DNA of 20,611 bases from a virus. The stretch is from positions 1 through 20,611 of the IMG/VR virus record IMGVR_UViG_3300042350_005042; one strand, 5' to 3'. A model generated the notes under the pieces. The model was not told the DNA's origin and searched no databases. It saw only the letters and a program-made list of their open reading frames with translations. Positions 19,869 to 20,611 of the stretch are shown piece by piece. The position numbers and the translations under genes were made by a program. The first letter of the stretch is position 1; every line of letters starts with the position of its first letter.

Positions 19869-20611
19869 ATGGAACAAAAGAATAATTTAACGGTTTGGCA
19901 GAGACTTTCACACGCCTTCGGACCGAACGCTTTATTGAATCAGGATTATCCAACTTATAAGTTTGATAAAAAGGAGTTGTTGAGAACTCCATCCAAACAA
20001 GAATACGATAAGGAGTTACTTCAAGCACAACAAACATATTATTTGGCCAACCAATGGACAAAAATTGAGAGTAATTTATATACACAAGCAGTGTACTATG
20101 AACCAACTAGGTTGGCATCATTTTACGATTATGAATCAATGGAATATACCCCCGAAATATCTGCAGCATTAGACATTTATGGTGAAGAATCAACAACTGT
20201 AGACCAAAATGGTAATATGTTACAAATTTATTCCGAATCAAAAAGAATAAAATCAATATTAGCTGATTTATTCAATAATGTATTAGATATCAATACCAAC
20301 TTACCAATGTGGACGAGAAATACTTGTAAGTATGGTGATAATTTTGTTTACCTTAAACTTGACCCAGATAAAGGGGTTGTTGGTTGTATGCAATTACCTA
20401 ACATTGAGATTGAAAGATTGGAAAGGGGTATGCCTGCTCAAGCAAGTAGACAAAATGTTGAAGAACCTGCGGAAAACAAAGGTCTTAGATTTAAGTGGAA
20501 AGCCAAGGATATGGAATTCAACTCTTGGGAAATTGCTCACTTCAGATTATTGGGAGACGATAGAAAATTACCTTATGGTACTTCTATGTTAGAAAAAGCT
20601 AGAAGAATTTG
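19869..20611 (+). CDS. Portal vertex protein (gp20-like), 5' part
   Basis: The frame is open from ATG 19869 (MEQKNNLTVWQRLSHAFGPN) to the end of the window, so 247 residues are visible and the 3' part is missing. Features of T4-type portals are present: YTPEISAALDIYGEESTTVD (about residues 93-112), RIKSILADLFNNVLDINTNL, NTCKYGDNFVYLKL, MQLPNIEIERLERG, WEIAHFRLLGDD and LPYGTSMLEKARRI. The portal forms the dodecameric ring at one head vertex through which the terminase pumps DNA and to which the tail attaches. Position directly after terminase fits T4-like gene order with the tail genes missing between them. T4 gp20 is 524 residues, so roughly half is expected beyond the edge. Confidence 0.92.
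   Translation, partial: MEQKNNLTVWQRLSHAFGPNALLNQDYPTYKFDKKELLRTPSKQEYDKELLQAQQTYYLANQWTKIESNLYTQAVYYEPTRLASFYDYESMEYTPEISAALDIYGEESTTVDQNGNMLQIYSESKRIKSILADLFNNVLDINTNLPMWTRNTCKYGDNFVYLKLDPDKGVVGCMQLPNIEIERLERGMPAQASRQNVEEPAENKGLRFKWKAKDMEFNSWEIAHFRLLGDDRKLPYGTSMLEKARRI

Overview
This window is an AT-rich stretch from a large tailed phage with T4-type (myovirus-like) packaging genes. A gp17-like large terminase (17889-19658) is followed by a gp20-like portal gene that runs off the right edge. No gene start shows a clear Shine-Dalgarno sequence; starts sit in A/T-only contexts. Together with the base composition this suggests a Bacteroidetes-type host, but that is inference and I see no direct host marker.

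Layout, left to right. (1) 1-2622: the 3' end of an unknown gene, a protein with a degenerate M23-like fold, a tiny reverse-strand lipoprotein, and three membrane or coiled-coil proteins. Two of these overlap out of frame in a spanin-like arrangement. (2) 2689-4366: a protein with a possible capsid-targeting-like N-terminus, then on the reverse strand a GIY-YIG endonuclease and a phage-encoded tmRNA (ssrA). (3) 4445-7207: a large unknown acidic protein, a compact M20-type metallopeptidase and a small Thr/Pro-linker protein. (4) 7218-10931, reverse strand: a ClpC-like AAA+ unfoldase broken exactly at its first Walker A motif by a split intein. The N-intein piece is only 24 residues, and a free-standing Vsr-like (PD-(D/E)xK) endonuclease gene sits between the halves. 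This is a 'fractured gene'. (5) 11098-13884: a divergent gene with two UVR motifs, a KTSC-domain protein, and a large protein joining a nucleotidyltransferase-like domain, an intact M23 peptidase domain, a peptidoglycan-binding domain and a lysozyme-like domain. (6) 13953-20611: a tightly packed, probably virion-related block (three overlapping genes plus a fourth) leading into terminase and portal.

How the genes may work together. The tmRNA, the ClpC-like unfoldase (which keeps a VGF tripeptide at the ClpP-docking loop position) and the UVR protein could form a phage-modified protein-quality-control module working with host ClpP. The right half is the packaging and head region. Repeated short signals tie the window together: a TATTTAT(A) box 4-28 nt upstream of many genes (a candidate phage promoter element), GC-rich hairpins with T-tracts between units, and recurring terminal peptide tails on otherwise unrelated proteins.
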